Shown: positions 21,250-34,298, numbered from the stretch's first letter. The stretch: DNA of 64,000 bases from Gymnopus androsaceus JB14 (GCA_009733575.1 ML769653.1:8152-72151); one strand, 5' to 3'. The notes: generated by a model not told the origin, from the letters alone. Numbers and translations: made by a program.

Positions 21250-23382
21250 CTAATCCTTCGATATCCTCTTGAACCGATCTAATGCTGCACTCTTCTCCTC
21301 CGGTTTATCGCCATATTTGACTTTGCGAATCTCTGCTTTTCGCTCGGCCTTTTGTTTTTCTAGTTTTGCTCGAATAGCGACCTGAATAAACGGCAAATAT
21401 GTGAGCCAATGGTCAAAGGAGGTGCGAGGGAGAGAAAAAGGAAATAGAAGGAACGGGAGATAATCGCAGATTAAAAAACGAAAGTAAAAAAATAACGGGG
21501 AAAAAACTGATTTCACTAACCGCAGCAGGATCGATAACATTTTTCCTCTGCTTCCTCAAATACCTTTTCATACTCTTCCCCTTCCCGCGCATCTTCCTTT
21601 TCTCCCGCTCCTCCCTGTCCTCCTTCCTTTTCGGACCACCATTACCGTTTTCGTTTCCTTCAAGAGACTCGGCGTCCAAGTGAACCTCTTCAGTTAAATC
21701 AGCTTTGCCCGAAACGCGTAACCGCTCTGCACGAGGGAGGCGGGAAAACGGTATTTCTGTTGCGCGCGAGGAACCTGAACCGCCTGCATAAAATGGGATC
21801 AGTGAATGTGTGGAATTGAAGAAGCAATAGACTAACCAGTAGTATTCGTTGTGAGTTTCGATGGTGGAGCGAGGCTTCCAACGAATTCAGAGTCGAGAGC
21901 AATCATATCCGGTTGAATCTGTAAATGATGAAAATTATCAGTAGCATAATCCAACGAAAGGACAAAATTCACAGACCTTATCTAACAAACCCCGGACCTC
22001 TCTCTCCCTACGTCCCTTCACACCTTCGTACAGATCCAAACCTTCACTAGTATCCATTCCACCATCCCCAGCCCCAGGAACTAGAATACTACTCGTTCCT
22101 TGGGCATGTCCGATAGTAAGAACATCCTGGAATGGCGCAAAGCGCAGGGACGTTATGGGACGGTGAGAAGTGGATGGGAGAGGGTGCGTTAGGTAGAGGG
22201 GTGGCTGAGACGAGGAAGTATGTGGTGTTTTTATTGAGGGTGAGGTATACATGTTGACACTGCCGCCACTTCCAACAGCAAGAACGCCTTTCTGGCTCCA
22301 TTCGACCTCCGCATCTCCCTTTCCACCACTCCTTAGATTCCACTCGCGTACAGCACCTTTCCAATTTCGACAATCCCATACCTTGACGCTACTGTCCTTG
22401 CCGGAAGTAGCCATATACCTCCCACCTTCACTCGGGTCGACCGATCATACTGGATACGGGACCCAGATGCGCAAGGACTTTTACCGCTGGATGAGGTAAA
22501 TTTGGCGTCCATAGAGTAACGCAGCCATTCTGATGCCCCAGATAAAGAACTGCGTTATGTGGATTTTGAGTGAGAACTGAGCATGCACCGAGGGCGGTAC
22601 GATGTTCTGCGACCAGTTGACCGGTAGAGGTATCCTGATATTTGAGGTACCCAGCTGATCCTACACTGGCAAGGAGCCAATGATAGGGCAAAAACTCTAG
22701 TCTCGAAGGACTTATATGGGCTTTAAGCTTGTGTATTTCCACTCCATCTCGGTCATAGATGAATGCATACTTTTGTTGTGCAACAGCGTAGAAGGAATGA
22801 TCTTGCAGAAATACGACATCTCTACAAGTTTCTCCAAGCTGCAGCTCGTTGTGTACGGCGCCGGTAAGAGTGTCGAAGGATGCAACATGACCTGTCCGAC
22901 CTGCTATGGCCATATGTCTTCCATTTTTTGTATACCGAACCCTATAAGGTCCTCCATCGAGCTTCATCTCTATCCGTCCTCTCGCAGCCTCACCTCCCGC
23001 TTGCTTAACGATATCGTTCTGTGAAAGCCGCCATGTTCTCTCCAACTGACCCTCAGTCTGAATAAGACCTGCATCCTCCGAAGGAAGCAAGTCTATTGCA
23101 TCGGAGAGAAGGGCCTTGGATTGAGAAATATGCGTCGAAGTCTTGACAAGAGAGCGTCGAAGTTTGGGGTTAGCAATATGCTTGTATTGTGATGATGTCT
23201 CTGCTCCATCTCGTTGGGATCGTAGAGATTTCGGAAGGGACGTGTTTTTAAGCTATCGAGTCGGAGGTTTTGTCGGTTTTAGGCGGCTTCGAAGGACCGA
23301 CATTGGACTGGGAGGGGTCAGTCCTTTTTCGCTTTTTGCCTAATGGTTGGATAGAGTCGGCTTTGGCGATAAGTGCTTCCAT
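21250..23382 (-). CDS. UTP7: Utp7/BING4-type WD40 protein of the U3 snoRNP (SSU processome)
   Basis: Four exons: 21,977-23,382, 21,837-21,918, 21,521-21,783, 21,250-21,381; introns of 58, 53 and 139 bp. The encoded protein would be about 626 aa and acts in the nucleolus in 18S rRNA processing. The N-terminus carries a basic KKRKR stretch. WD40 repeats follow ([48 protein letters not shown]), then the BING4 C-terminal domain (SLRFAPFQDVLTIGHAQG; TSSILVPGAG) and a Lys/Arg-rich tail. Two extra bases break the frame as given, one near 23,252 (copy 2 at 2,405 lacks it) and one near 22,445 (copy 1 lacks it). Removing both gives an exon sum of 1,881, divisible by three. Read as a functional gene with sequence errors. 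Confidence 0.85.
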
Positions 23383-23744
23383 TGTAAGGGACTGGACAAC
23401 TTGGAAGATCGAGAAAAAAGTTAATGGACCACGTGGAAATGAATATTGGCGCGTCCAAATCTTAAGCGCCCATCAGTCCGCTTTTTTCGAAGAACACGCG
23501 ACTGAAGTCTACGCGTTGTACCGAAGCATGTAGGGATTGAACGAAGAATTTTTGGATGTCGATATGTACTCTATCTAGCCAAATTGTTTCGGATACAGCA
23601 GAAGCATTCCAGCAGCAGAAAATCCGACTAAAAGCTACAAGCAGCGAGGAGCATAGAGAATCAAAGCACTAGGAAAGCACAATAATATATTGAAAAGCAT
23701 AAGTAACTGTCCATGATCGTCCTACATAGCCCGAGAAAAAAAAT
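23383..23744. other. Intergenic region between UTP7 and glyoxal oxidase A
   Basis: Promoter side of UTP7 and 3' side of the oxidase gene. No motif stands out. Confidence 0.6.
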
Positions 23745-26289
23745 CTAAAACCGCCTTTGTTGCCCATCCAGCGCTGAGTGCGTCTGCATCCTCGACTGAG
23801 CCGCATACGGATCCAGTTCCAGACTCATTCCATGAGGTCCTCTCGATTCATTGATATACGGCGCTGGCCCAGGTGTATCAACATATGGAGAATGCACACC
23901 ATCACCCGTCAAGTTGGCACTACTCCCAGCCCAATCCTGACTATGATTGTAATCTTGTTGTAGAACAAAGGAGCTCGAGTCAGAGCTTCTCAAATTTCCA
24001 GCACCGAAGTCGCGCGTTGCACCGCCATAACCAGCACCAGAGGTTGTACTCATTGGGTAACCCGAGGAGGCGAGATTTTGGCGGGCAGCGGCTCTTCGGC
24101 GCCGAGTTATGCATATACCAATGAGCGCACCGATTATGCCCAGAGCTACAACTCCTCCGACAATACAGGCTACAATCGTTGCTGTGTGAGAGATACCGCC
24201 GTTGGATGAGCTGGGAGAGCTCCCTCCAGATGAAGTGCTTGAACCATCGGCGGAGCCAGATGCAGAATTCAGTCGCACACTCGCCGGGAGGATACTAGCA
24301 GCCTGAGTGGGCTGGGTTTCGACCTTGCCACTTCCGACAATGACAAAGGTTCCGTTCGATGGGATACCATTGACAACGACAAAGACCATAGCTGGACCTG
24401 GTTGGAAGATATTCGCGTTGGGAGGCATCTGCGCGGTATGTAAGGTGAGAGAGCCGTCCGAGTTGACGGTGTAGGTATTGTTGAGCTGCAAGAACCTTTG
24501 GCCCATGTTCATCCCATGAGTAGTCCATCCTGGTCGAACGACGACGACAGTGGTGTTATCCGCCGCATCATTACCTGAACCAGAATACGATGATGCGGGA
24601 ACAGTAATATCAAAGGAACTACCGCCGTAGGACAAATTGGTAGGGATACCAGATGGGACGGGACGGGTGGTGGCAGAGAAGTAGGGTGGGTAGAAAATCT
24701 CGGCCTGATAAGTGGTAGGGAAGACTGTGGTGAGGTTCACATCAACGTTGGGATTAGATCCAGCGACGAGAACGGAGGCATCAGGGGAGAAGAATGGCGG
24801 AAGAATGGTAAAGACGAGCAATGCTCGATGTATCAAAACCGGAGTTCGACCATCGACTGCCAGCAGGAGCATTGGGATCGTACAAAGCTGGAGTACCAAC
24901 AGGTCCAGAAGCCAACGACATTCCGAAAGGCATCTGGCTGTACGACAGTGTCGTCCCTGTGTTGGTAGCGTATCCAGCAGTTCCGTTTAGACCACCATTC
25001 AAGATCAACATTTTTCCGTCAGGGAGAGTGATAAACTGGCCCATGGTGCGACCTTCGATCATGTCATCGTCTTGAACGTAGCTGGGTGCAGAGCCGTCGG
25101 TCGGTTCAGGCGTGAGGCGTTGACAGTCCTTAGATGCTGGATACAACCAAGGGTTGCTATTGGGGAAAGAGTAGTTGCCCCACATGGCATCAGGCATATC
25201 AGAGCCTCCGCAGAATATTACGGTTGGTGTGTAGTTGTTGGCAGGGGTAAGCGGAAGCATGGCCACCGCGCCTGTCGCAGGATAGACGCGAATAACTTTG
25301 CCAGGCATATCGGGCAGATCGGTCTCTGTATTAGTGCTCGGATTCCAGAGCACTATAATAGATGTTAAGTAGGTAGAAAACAGAATGGGAGATACACCTA
25401 CTGGTTGAAAAGTTCGCCTGCACAAGCATCTGACCAGACGCCATCAAGTATGAATGAGCGTATGCATTCAAGCCGGAAGTCTTGATCATAAACTGCATAA
25501 CAGTCGCGTTTCGTCCATTAGCAGGGTAGAATTCGTACGTGGGTTCCGCTGCCCCGCCCTCGAGCTCTGGATCTTTGTTGGGAGTGTTCCGGTTGATGTA
25601 ACCTCCATTCACAAATCCTCCAATCAGTACCACGGTTCCGTCACCGAGGGGTTCGGCAGCCGAGTACCATCGCTTCTTCTGCATAGAGAGCACTGCGGGG
25701 TTGTCAAACCACTGACAATTCGAAGAGGTGAAATCATCAGAGTCTGTGCAAGGATTGAGTATACGGATGGACGTGGAACCGTCGTAGTCTTGATAGGTTG
25801 CGTCGAAGGATGCGGCTCCCGCGTTATTTGGCACCGAGCCTATATTCCCTCCAGGTCCAATGGCACCATTTCCAGCCGAAAGTGGCATACGAGCCATTAG
25901 GAAGATGCATTCCAGAGGCGCAGAATACATTTGTCAACACATCCATTACTTGGGATTGATGAGTATTAAAGTCCCTGGTGACTATCATGAGAAGATGAAC
26001 CAACTATCAAGAGAGCTCTAGACGCACCACACTGCACCCCATGCAGGATGACCATTAATCTGAGCTGCGTTGCCTTCAGCTTTGTCTAAGATGTAAACCT
26101 TGTCCTTGTTGCCGACAAACATCTACGATAGACCTCTCAGCAAAATCCACGAAAACATTTGAGAAGACAGACCATCATGGCGCTAACTTGAGTGAGCCCA
26201 CCGTCAGCGAAGGACCCTGCTGTAGTTGCTAGTGCCAGCGGGAAAGGAGTTGCTAGCCATAGGGCTTGCAGACATAAAGAAACACGCAT
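23745..26289 (-). CDS. Glyoxal oxidase-like copper radical oxidase (AA5_1), membrane-anchored, copy A
   Basis: Four exons: 26,173-26,289, 26,028-26,122, 25,402-25,974, 23,745-25,352. A signal peptide (MRVSLCLQALWLATPFPLALA) leads into an AA5_1 catalytic domain, about 796 aa in total. The copper-radical residues of the family are visible: Cys in NVFCASGMH, Tyr in KKRWYSAAEP, Tyr-His in ARLYHSSAIL and His in TTHGMNMGQR. A Ser/Gly-rich stalk precedes one transmembrane helix (VACIVGGVVALGIIGALIGI) and an RRRR stop-transfer, then a cytoplasmic tail. The enzyme oxidises aldehydes and makes H2O2 outside the cell. Two extra bases break the frame (near 25,874 and in a C/G run at 24,784-24,787); removing them makes the exon sum 2,391, divisible by three. 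Confidence 0.9.
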
Positions 26290-27026
26290 CGTTAGCTGAA
26301 AAAGAAAGTATACAATATCCGAGAAGATAAAAAGAGCGTCAAAAAAAGAATGAGAGATGATGGTCGTCCTAAGGAGAGTTTTTTGCAGTGTCCTTGATGT
26401 CCGAATTCGTCCAATAGAGTCCTGCTGTAAACAGACAGCGTGAGATAATAGATGGGCATTTTTAGCGCTAAAGTACCCATGAGCGCTTGTCTTCCTTCTA
26501 AAGTTCTGTCAACTAGTACTTCTATGACGCGTACCGACGCGTACTTACCGAACAGCTATGGTGTATGGCTGTGAGATATTCGAGAATGAATAGCTATTGC
26601 CACAGCTTGATCGATATAAATTTTTTGGAGTGTCAATGATAATAGACGTGGAAGCGATGTCCACGGAAGGAGCTGCTACTCTCTGACATAAGTACAGCCA
26701 GACAAACTGGTAAATTATTCAGTGTATTCAAGCGGTGGCAAAGAATCCCTGAACCAGGATTAAAACGCCAGACCGACGATGAGCAAGATTGCAATTTTAT
26801 CAAAGCGAAAGTGAGTACTAAGCGTGAGCATTGAGCACATAAAGTGTGTAATTAATGAGAAAATGAAGATGCAAAGATAACAGCCAGGGATCTATGAAAA
26901 AATAATGCAATATGTATTTCTGTCCATTCCCTATCCCAAACCAAACCCAAATATAAGGCTGAAGCTTCGAGCTTTTCCTCAATGCAGGTGAATATATATC
27001 TCACTGAAAATGAGAAGAGTCAAAGC
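26290..27026. other. Intergenic region upstream of glyoxal oxidase A
   Basis: About 740 bp holding the promoter of the oxidase and the 3' flank of the bestrophin gene. No gene recognised. Confidence 0.6.
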
Positions 27027-30000
27027 CTAGAGAGATAGCGCATGCTGCATCTGCACGTATCCCCTCTCCAACCACTCCTGAGGCGTGATTCGAGCGTCGC
27101 TGTGAACATCCGACGAAAAGAGGAGATCATTTTCGGGTGCAAAGGCCCAGGTGGCAATATCAGGTGGCGGAGTAGAAGTTATCGCACGGAGTTCATTGCC
27201 TGGAGAAACACAAACAAGTTGTGAGTAAGCAAGAGTCAACGGAGTGCCGGCTTGAACAGTGAGAATACACAACGATACTTACGAATGATATTGTTGGTGA
27301 AATGGTCCAAGTTCTGCAAAAGGGAAAAAAGATTTCGGTTAGATCGGATCGATGCATATTTTCAGATGAAGAGATGAGTATCGTGGAATGGGTATCTCCG
27401 TCTGAGGGACTGGGGAATGAGGAGATAGAGCTCGATGTGTGGGGAAGGGGGGCACGTCTCCGATGACAATGTTGGATATTATACATATGTCCTCGGGATT
27501 AAACGCGGAGAACGAATCGGGACGTCCGAATGAAGAGGAGGAACGAGGACTCGCAAGAATGAATGAATACTCACAAGGTCATTTTTGTCATAGCCAAACG
27601 GATCTGTGAAGCACGAACAATGACACAGTCAACAAACCGCTCAAAAAAGGCAAGTAACAGCCGGCAGGCACACCACTCACTCTCAATTTCCTCTCCAGCA
27701 ACCAAAAACCCAAAGAAGATGAAAGCAAGAGCAACCGTAGCGGGGATAGTTACCCATTTTAATGTTTCCCAAATTTGCAAAGGCTGGATTGGCGAATGAA
27801 GCACATATGAAAAGTGCCACGATCAAGTATTGTATGGAGAGCAGTTAGATCCGTGTTATCCATATTTTGTTGGAGAGGTTGCAAAGAGTACATGGATGAG
27901 TTTCATCAACCCAGGCCGAGATAGATGGTGAGCGCGTATGAGATGCGGTAGATTGATAGATTGAAAGATGGGTGTGGCGTAAAACGTGCAGCACACACAT
28001 CGGAAGAGGATAATTAACGAGTACGAGAGCGACGATTATTATCAAATGCACTGAACAAAGATGTACTAACCACTTACGAGAGCGAGGACGTAGATAATAG
28101 CGACAGCCCACAAGTGAAATTGGTACCTAGAGAAAGTTGCAAATTTAGTCAGCGAATCTGCACAAGGTAGACTAGAGCACGAAAGGAGTAACAGCTGCAC
28201 GACGCCAAACAAAAAGGGAAGCCGAAGAGATCGACCACAACATGGAGATCCAAGTGAAGATGGCCATGACACGAACTGGATCCAAAGTGAAGTGGAGATT
28301 CCCGTGTTCTACGAATACGAACAGGTTCCTGTTCTTTGTTTTATCGAAAACGACGGATCAGGAATGACTATTTTCCTGCTCCCTGATGAGGAGACCCTCG
28401 ACAGCTGCGAACGCGGCTGAACAGTGAGGAACGCATAGGCAATAGCTTAAGACCATGGAGTAATGAGCTCGTGTTCGTGTATGTAGATTGACTCCGAGAT
28501 GAATACGCAGAGATCCAATATGCGAGGGGCATAACGAGAATCACAATGAAGAAGGAAGAAGAAGCCGAAAACAGAGCTAGAGGAATGACATACGAGAAGG
28601 GGATAGGCGTCGTTAGGATCCGTTCCAAACCAGTTAAAGCGTCCACCAATTGGTTCAGCGCGGCTAGCATCGTGTCTAAAAAGAATGTCATTAACTTCAT
28701 TCATGTAACAGAACGAGGGAATAAACATACTGGTAGTCGGGACTTCGTTTGTCTTCCGCACTTGTAACGCCGAGATGTAGGAGCTCTAGAACGAACATAT
28801 GATTAGCATGTGTTAAGGGAGAAAGTAAAGACTCTGGTCTAGACACTCACCAAGTAAAGCGTAATCTCCAATGGCAAGTTATGCGATACAGCCTTATTCC
28901 TCATTTTGGCCCTCAACCTCGCAGCCTTCTTTCCTTTCAGCTCCTTCCCCTTCTTTGTCAACACCTTGACCAGCAGCGAAAATGGGAACAGATCAAACAA
29001 ATGATACTTGGGTGGCATTTTCGCTGGAAAGAGTAAATTCTCGTCGGCTTGGTGCAAAATAACTCTCTCCACAGGGTCTTCCGAGAGCGTGGACTTGGCG
29101 TCAGAGAGAACCTTTTCTACCGCTTCGCGCTCAATGGGTGGAGGCTCGCGGAAGGTGGGTTTAACAGAGACATGAGCAGTAGCAGGGAGCGGCAAGTGTG
29201 AATCGGAGCGAGAGATCGGATTCATACGCTGGGTCAAGAAAGAATGATTGCGAGAAGCATCTGAAGGTCTGCGATTGCGAGAAGCGTCGGATGGTCTGCG
29301 GAAGGATGCGGATTTCGGAGAGCTTGGAAGGTCGGCTGGGCCTTCGTTCAGTAAATCAATATGGGAAGGAATACCGGTTGGAAGGGCGTATGCCGGGAGA
29401 AACTTGACGAGGTAGTACAGGTCCCTAAAGAACGCGCGTGAGTAGATGGTTTCGAGGTAGCCATTCGGGGACATACTCGTAGTAGATGCCATCCTGTACA
29501 GGGTTCATGAGTACGTCGTTTCAAGGCAAAATTGGGCAACATACCTCTCCCCTAAGATAATGCTTTACAGCTACACTGAATGCTTCTATTAGATTGATTA
29601 CGGTCTTTTTCTCGATCATAGCTTTAGATCTTTGCAGTTCTGCGTCCGGGGTTCCAGGTGCTGGATCTAATGGCAAAAATTAGATAGGAACAAGAAGCTG
29701 CAGAAAGTGTACACACCGGGGATATGGAACCAGATCGTTCGCGCAAATGTACGACTGGCGAGGACAATCTGCGACCAGAGCCTTCTTCCCTCATTGTACC
29801 GCTCAAAGGACGATGTTGTTCGGTAGGAAATAATGAAACCGAGTACAGTACCAACGCTAGGAGCGTACAAGTCAGTCAAGTAAGAGTTAAATGAATGAAT
29901 CACTCACACAGTCAGTATCGTAGACGCAAATACGACTGCGTGCCCTAGAGTTCTTGGTTAGTAGGTGCACCTTTCTCCTTTATGTTTAAAGTCACCTTGT

Positions 30001-30251
30001 TCATTCAAGACGCAAATCAAAGTCGACCATGCCCCGAAAGAAGATCAAAATATGCCAGCAGCGGAAGATAGCCGTAGCTAGCAAAGCGCTAACTATTGAG
30101 GATCCGGTTCTTTCTCTCCCCGCATACCTTGAAGGCCCAGTAACTATATGAATTCAAGCGCAAGGAGAGAAACTTACGGATCGAGAAATGTTTTGAAACC
30201 CCTGTGGGTTATGGTCCCTGTCCTTTGCATAGCAAAGTCCTCAGAAGGCAT
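27027..30251 (-). CDS. Bestrophin/UPF0187-type anion channel-like membrane protein
   Basis: Fourteen exons join to about 525 aa: 30,178-30,251, 29,996-30,088, 29,908-29,944, 29,717-29,856, 29,545-29,666, 29,477-29,493, 28,851-29,424, 28,731-28,785, 28,594-28,675, 28,078-28,126, 27,681-27,783, 27,575-27,603, 27,283-27,313, 27,027-27,199. The N-terminal membrane region reads WSTLICVLNEQGHAVVFAS and VLGFIISYRTTSSFERYNEG, the family signature. A Ser-rich hydrophilic insert follows, then a second membrane block (LWAVAIIYVLALPLQIWE; WVTIPATVALAFIFFGFLVA) and GEEIENPFGYDKNDL, typical of bestrophins. One extra G in a run at 30,033-30,036 breaks the frame; without it the exon sum is 1,578. Three introns are long for this genome (467, 294 and 261 bp). 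Substrate and location not shown by sequence. Confidence 0.85.
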
Positions 30252-31612
30252 TCCAGATTAGTAGAAAGTAAAAGGAATAAAGGAAAGATAAAATACCTTG
30301 CGGGCAGCCGCGGCGTCTCGTTGCATTCTCTCCTAATTTACTTCCGTTGATAAATCCGAGCGCCCAATATAAACACTCAATCCGCAGCTGCTTATTTTCG
30401 CGTTTCCAAGTTCTCAGAGCTGGGCAGTCTACAGACGCGAGTGGAGCATAGACCAGAATGTAGTGGAAGAGAAAGAACAAGCCTATTTATGTGATTGTTG
30501 CTGCACAGACTAAAATTTCTCAGAATCAATCAATCAAGATTCAGACGCGCTCGCAGATAGCTCAAGCGCTCACAGCTTGGCTTGGCACCCCTGCTCCTCC
30601 AGAAGCAGAGCCTTCCAATTGGTTTCAGCTAGTAAGTGCTGGGTCAGCAAGTTGTATTTTATTTTCAAATGCATAGTATGACCATTGACGATTCACAGAG
30701 AAGCTTCCAAAAAACCTCGTCTGCTTTCAACTTCGAAAATCCTTGACGGAAAAACGGGCTTGGCCGAAGCTTGGCCAGTATCTACACGTCAAGTTCGGTG
30801 GCAATGTAGTCTCCAGAGAGCAATACTAATATGTGTTCTAATTACGGTAAACCCGGTTCAATACCAGTGGCGGCTCAGCCCTGGTCAATGTGCGGTGTGA
30901 GCGCGCACTTGAAACCAGAGCGCTTTCCCGGGCGCGCCGAAGCGTTTTATCAATGAGTACTTGAACGAACGTATTTCACCATCGCACTTCAAGATATCAG
31001 TACTAGTGACACTATGACAAGATATCAGTACTAGTGACTACTAGTGACTCTGCTCAGCATGGTCAGAGGCTAAACGGAACCAAGTTATCTTGTTACAAAT
31101 TGTAGAAATTGACATGTATGTACAGTACTTATGTAGACCGAAAAGGAAAAGAAAAATACAACAGCTCTACTACTTTAACAAAGTAGGAAACTCCGTCGGA
31201 GCCCATAAAAGATGCTGCGATAGATCTAACCCTCCTCTTCCTCATCGATCATCAAGAACAGTCGAACGCATCTCCGAAATCCTATGAGGCCACCTCTCTG
31301 AGTCCGGGAACCGTACGCGAAAAGACGACGGGCTCTGTGCGACGAGAGTTTTCCAAAAATCTGAGAACGCTCCTCGGGGTGGAGGAATAGTAGATGTCGG
31401 TATCGATATCATCGACGCTAATGCTGCTGGAACCGGAGCCGGACTTGCTGGAGCTGGAGCCGGAGTTGAAGGCAGTAATACTGTCGACCAATAATTTCTA
31501 GAACTCCCTTTCCCTTTCATCGTCTCCGTCTCATTCCCGGATTTATGCTCTTTGGGAGGAGGCATACTTCCTCCTCCTCCTCCTGCGGAGTCTGTATCCA
31601 CAGAGTCGACGT
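30252..31612. other. Intergenic region, with possible 3' extension of the zinc-finger gene
   Basis: A minus-strand open frame at 31,242-31,601 is Ser/Pro/Ala-rich and reads as continuous with the C2H2 gene if a 2-base change is allowed near 31,620 (a TATATA run). Otherwise no gene. The bestrophin promoter should lie just above 30,251. Confidence 0.4.
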
Positions 31613-32656
31613 TTAGTATATAGTCGAGTCCAGATCGATTAATATATCTGTTGTCTGTTCGCTGAAGCGGCTTCCTTGCCCTCCGACGCTATTGGCATCA
31701 GCCAACGACGCCAGGGGCTCGTTCTTTATACCGAACACCAGGACTCCGGTTTGAAATCGGATAAGGAAGAGTCCGAACTGGGCCACATTTGTCGTCCGAG
31801 TCGCGAGGAGGAGGAGTAAGAGGGAAGAACGTATCCGAGTCGCTAGTACCAGTAGATGGGGAGGTCTCTTTGAGCTTAGGTCCATCCGAGGCAATGCTCG
31901 TACGAGCGCCGGGAGGTGGCAAAATCATCCGGGCCTCCGAATAAAAGCCGGCTCGTACTTGAGGAAGAACACTGGCAGCGTCACATTGCCCAACAGAATC
32001 TCGAGTATGCTGAAGGGTATGTTTCACCACAGAGTCCAAGCTGCGAGCAGTGTAAGTGTCGGGAGTGGCATTGGAAGCAGCAGCAGTCACAGGAGAATCA
32101 ACATCCGGCGCCTTGGAGGGTGATTGCTTCTTTCTATATCTACGTGCCTTTGGCTGGTACCCATGTATTCTCTTGCGATGACGAGTAAGGGATCCCGGGT
32201 CATTACAAAAAAAATCGCAATCAGGGCATTGAGATTTCCCACCTTCACCACTAGATATGTAGAGTATTTGATTATTGCCCAAGTTATAATTAATACAGAT
32301 GATGGAAACTCACTGTTGTCGAAGATGCGTGGTGAGATTGGGTTTCTGAACCGTTTGAAAGCGACATCCTAGGTAAGGACAATGAAGCCTATGGGACGGA
32401 TACAACTTGTGAGCAAGAAATGCAAGAGAAGATAGATAGATACAGTTTCACGCACTTTTCACCAGCGTGCGTCCTCATATGCCGCGGTAGATCTCCCTTC
32501 TGAGAAATCATTACATGACATTTTGGGCATTGAGCAGTCGGGGAAAACGTCACGAAAGAGATCTAGAGAGCGAGAAAGATTATAATACAGTTAGACGCGT
32601 TTTGAGAGAGATCATCTTACTTTAAATTCCTTGTTTGCCGTGCGATCGGGAGCCAT
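31613..32656 (-). CDS. C2H2 zinc-finger protein, three fingers, probable transcription factor
   Basis: Five exons: 32,621-32,656, 32,456-32,562, 32,314-32,388, 31,732-32,250, 31,613-31,688; sum 813, about 270 aa, no correction needed. Three C2H2 fingers lie near the N-terminus: CPKCHVMISQKGDLPRHMRT-H, CPYLGCRFQTVQKPNLTT-HLRQH and CPDCDFFCNDPGSLTRHRKR-IH. A basic segment (RRYRKK) and a long disordered Ser/Pro-rich tail follow. Tandem fingers with GEK/GEG-type linkers indicate DNA binding, presumably nuclear; targets are unknown. The last intron is only 43 bp (GTATAAAG to CAATAG). The true C-terminus may lie further down, at 31,242, if a small indel is present. Confidence 0.75.
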
Positions 32657-33257
32657 AACAGTCAGTTAGGTAGCCGTACTAGACGAGGAGTATCAATCCC
32701 GTCTTTCCGGAAGACAGCAAAGGAGGAAGAAACAAAAAGGTAGAAGACCAGAACACAACCCACCCTACCTTTTATACACCAACACCATCGGCTTTGACCC
32801 ACTTTCCAAAAATTACCTGCCCACCGCCAGGTGGTCCAAGTTGAAAGGAAAATTACTTACCAAACATGGAATTCGCCACCTGGTGAAATTTACCAAAATG
32901 AGGTGGACAATGTGCGTTGAATGCTTGAAGCTGAAGCATTGACCCACACAAAATCCCACCTTCGCGTAGGATGTGGCCAAGCTTTGACTGGTCGAACAAT
33001 GGTGGTATGATATTTCGCAGGGTGACTCTGAGACTGTGGCCCACGGGCGCGCCTTGAGGCAGATATGTGGCTCGAGGTAGCCCCTTGCCAGTGGTATTCT
33101 TCCATCGGGAGCGAAAAGCCAGAAGCGGAAGCACAGAGTTTCCATCGTCCATAAGTAGCTAAGAATGAAGCAGTAGTAGCGGTCAAAGCTGGATCACGCT
33201 CACGCTCACGCCGGCGCCTAAATCAATCTCTTTCCCAAACATCCAAACAAAGAAATA
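32657..33257. promoter_or_regulatory. Divergent promoter region
   Basis: About 600 bp between the minus-strand C2H2 gene and the plus-strand nucleoporin-like gene, so it must hold both promoters. No specific element was recognised. Short ORFs here do not resemble proteins. Confidence 0.5.
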
Positions 33258-34211
33258 ATGTCCTCCCAAGCCCTCACCATATCCGCCAAACCCTCCACTC
33301 TCGCCTCCCTAACAAACCACTTCCGCCCTCATCGTGGCGAAGCCCTAGTTCGCTTACGCTCCAACGCATTTGGCTTGATCTCCATTTTCATCTCCACATG
33401 GATACTTCCTATTCCCTCTATCATAACCGCTATACGCATATTTTCATCTGGGAACGATGATTCTTCTGGGATGGATGGCGGCGCGCCAAGGGATGAATGG
33501 AGTGTTAGAAAGGTCATTTGCGTGTTAGGTTCGTTTCGTTTCGAGCTTTGTTTTTTTTTTTTGTATACGTGAAATAACCAATTCCATTCTATTTTACAGA
33601 GCTAGGACTTGTCACAGTGCTTGCATATAACATCCTCGAAGCCTCTTACGCGCTTAAATACCCAAGAAAACCTCTTCCCCCTTCCAACGTCTCACCTGTG
33701 AAGAAACCAGGCCCACAAGGCGTGTTCTCGCCTGGTTCCGCAAAGAAACCATTCAGCATAATATCTCCCAGCGTACGTGCAGGATTCATTTTCTTCTTAA
33801 CATCTCTCTAACATCTTAGATACCTATGACCCTTTCAGGCAACTCCAACATCCAAATCCAAAATCTTCCCATACTCCCCAGGCCAATCTCTCGCCTCTCT
33901 CTCCCAATCAACGCAATACCCCGCATCTCCTATGAGCTCACCTTCTCACATCATCCGGTATTCGATGCCTGGCCGTCCTTCGGAAGGAACTATCAATGCC
34001 TCTATCTCGTCTTCGACATCCACGATGCCACCGACACCGAGTCCTAGTAGAACATTAGCGTCAGCATATCGAGGAAAACACGCGTCTAGTTTTAATGGTG
34101 GACGTAAGTTGCCATTCATCTTATCTGGCCTGTCTAATGGTGTACATAGGTCCGGTAGACGGCAACTTCCTTACGCAGATGGCTTCTAGCGAGGATGAGG
34201 ATGAAGAATGA
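33258..34211 (+). CDS. Pom34-like nuclear pore membrane protein (NPCC family, tentative)
   Basis: Four exons: 33,258-33,528, 33,600-33,772, 33,839-34,103, 34,150-34,211; sum 771, 256 aa, in frame as given. Two hydrophobic segments near the N-terminus (FGLISIFISTWILPIPSII and LGLVTVLAYNILEASYAL) are separated by a short acidic loop. The rest is hydrophilic and rich in Ser, Pro and Lys (SKIFPYSPGQSLASLSQS), ending with an acidic tail (SSEDEDEE). Two close membrane spans followed by a disordered Ser-rich tail match fungal Pom34, a ring component of the nuclear pore. Sequence conservation in this family is low, so this is a topology-based inference; another small ER or nuclear envelope protein is possible. 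Confidence 0.55.
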
Positions 34212-34298
34212 TTTACGATTCTTTCATGTATAACGATAAAAATTCATCTCGTGCACTTTAAAGCATCGCGATAATGCATGGATATATTATATACTATA

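Noticed and set aside
24775..24800. Antizyme-like +1 programmed frameshift (CCC TGA TGC) in glyoxal oxidase A, with a frame change at the same codon in copy B
   Set aside because: Copy B has no stop at this place, and both copies carry further single extra bases elsewhere. The general insertion bias in the window explains it better.
32813..33186. Overlapping ORFs of about 100 codons in the divergent promoter region
   Set aside because: Three frames are open at once with no protein-like conservation.
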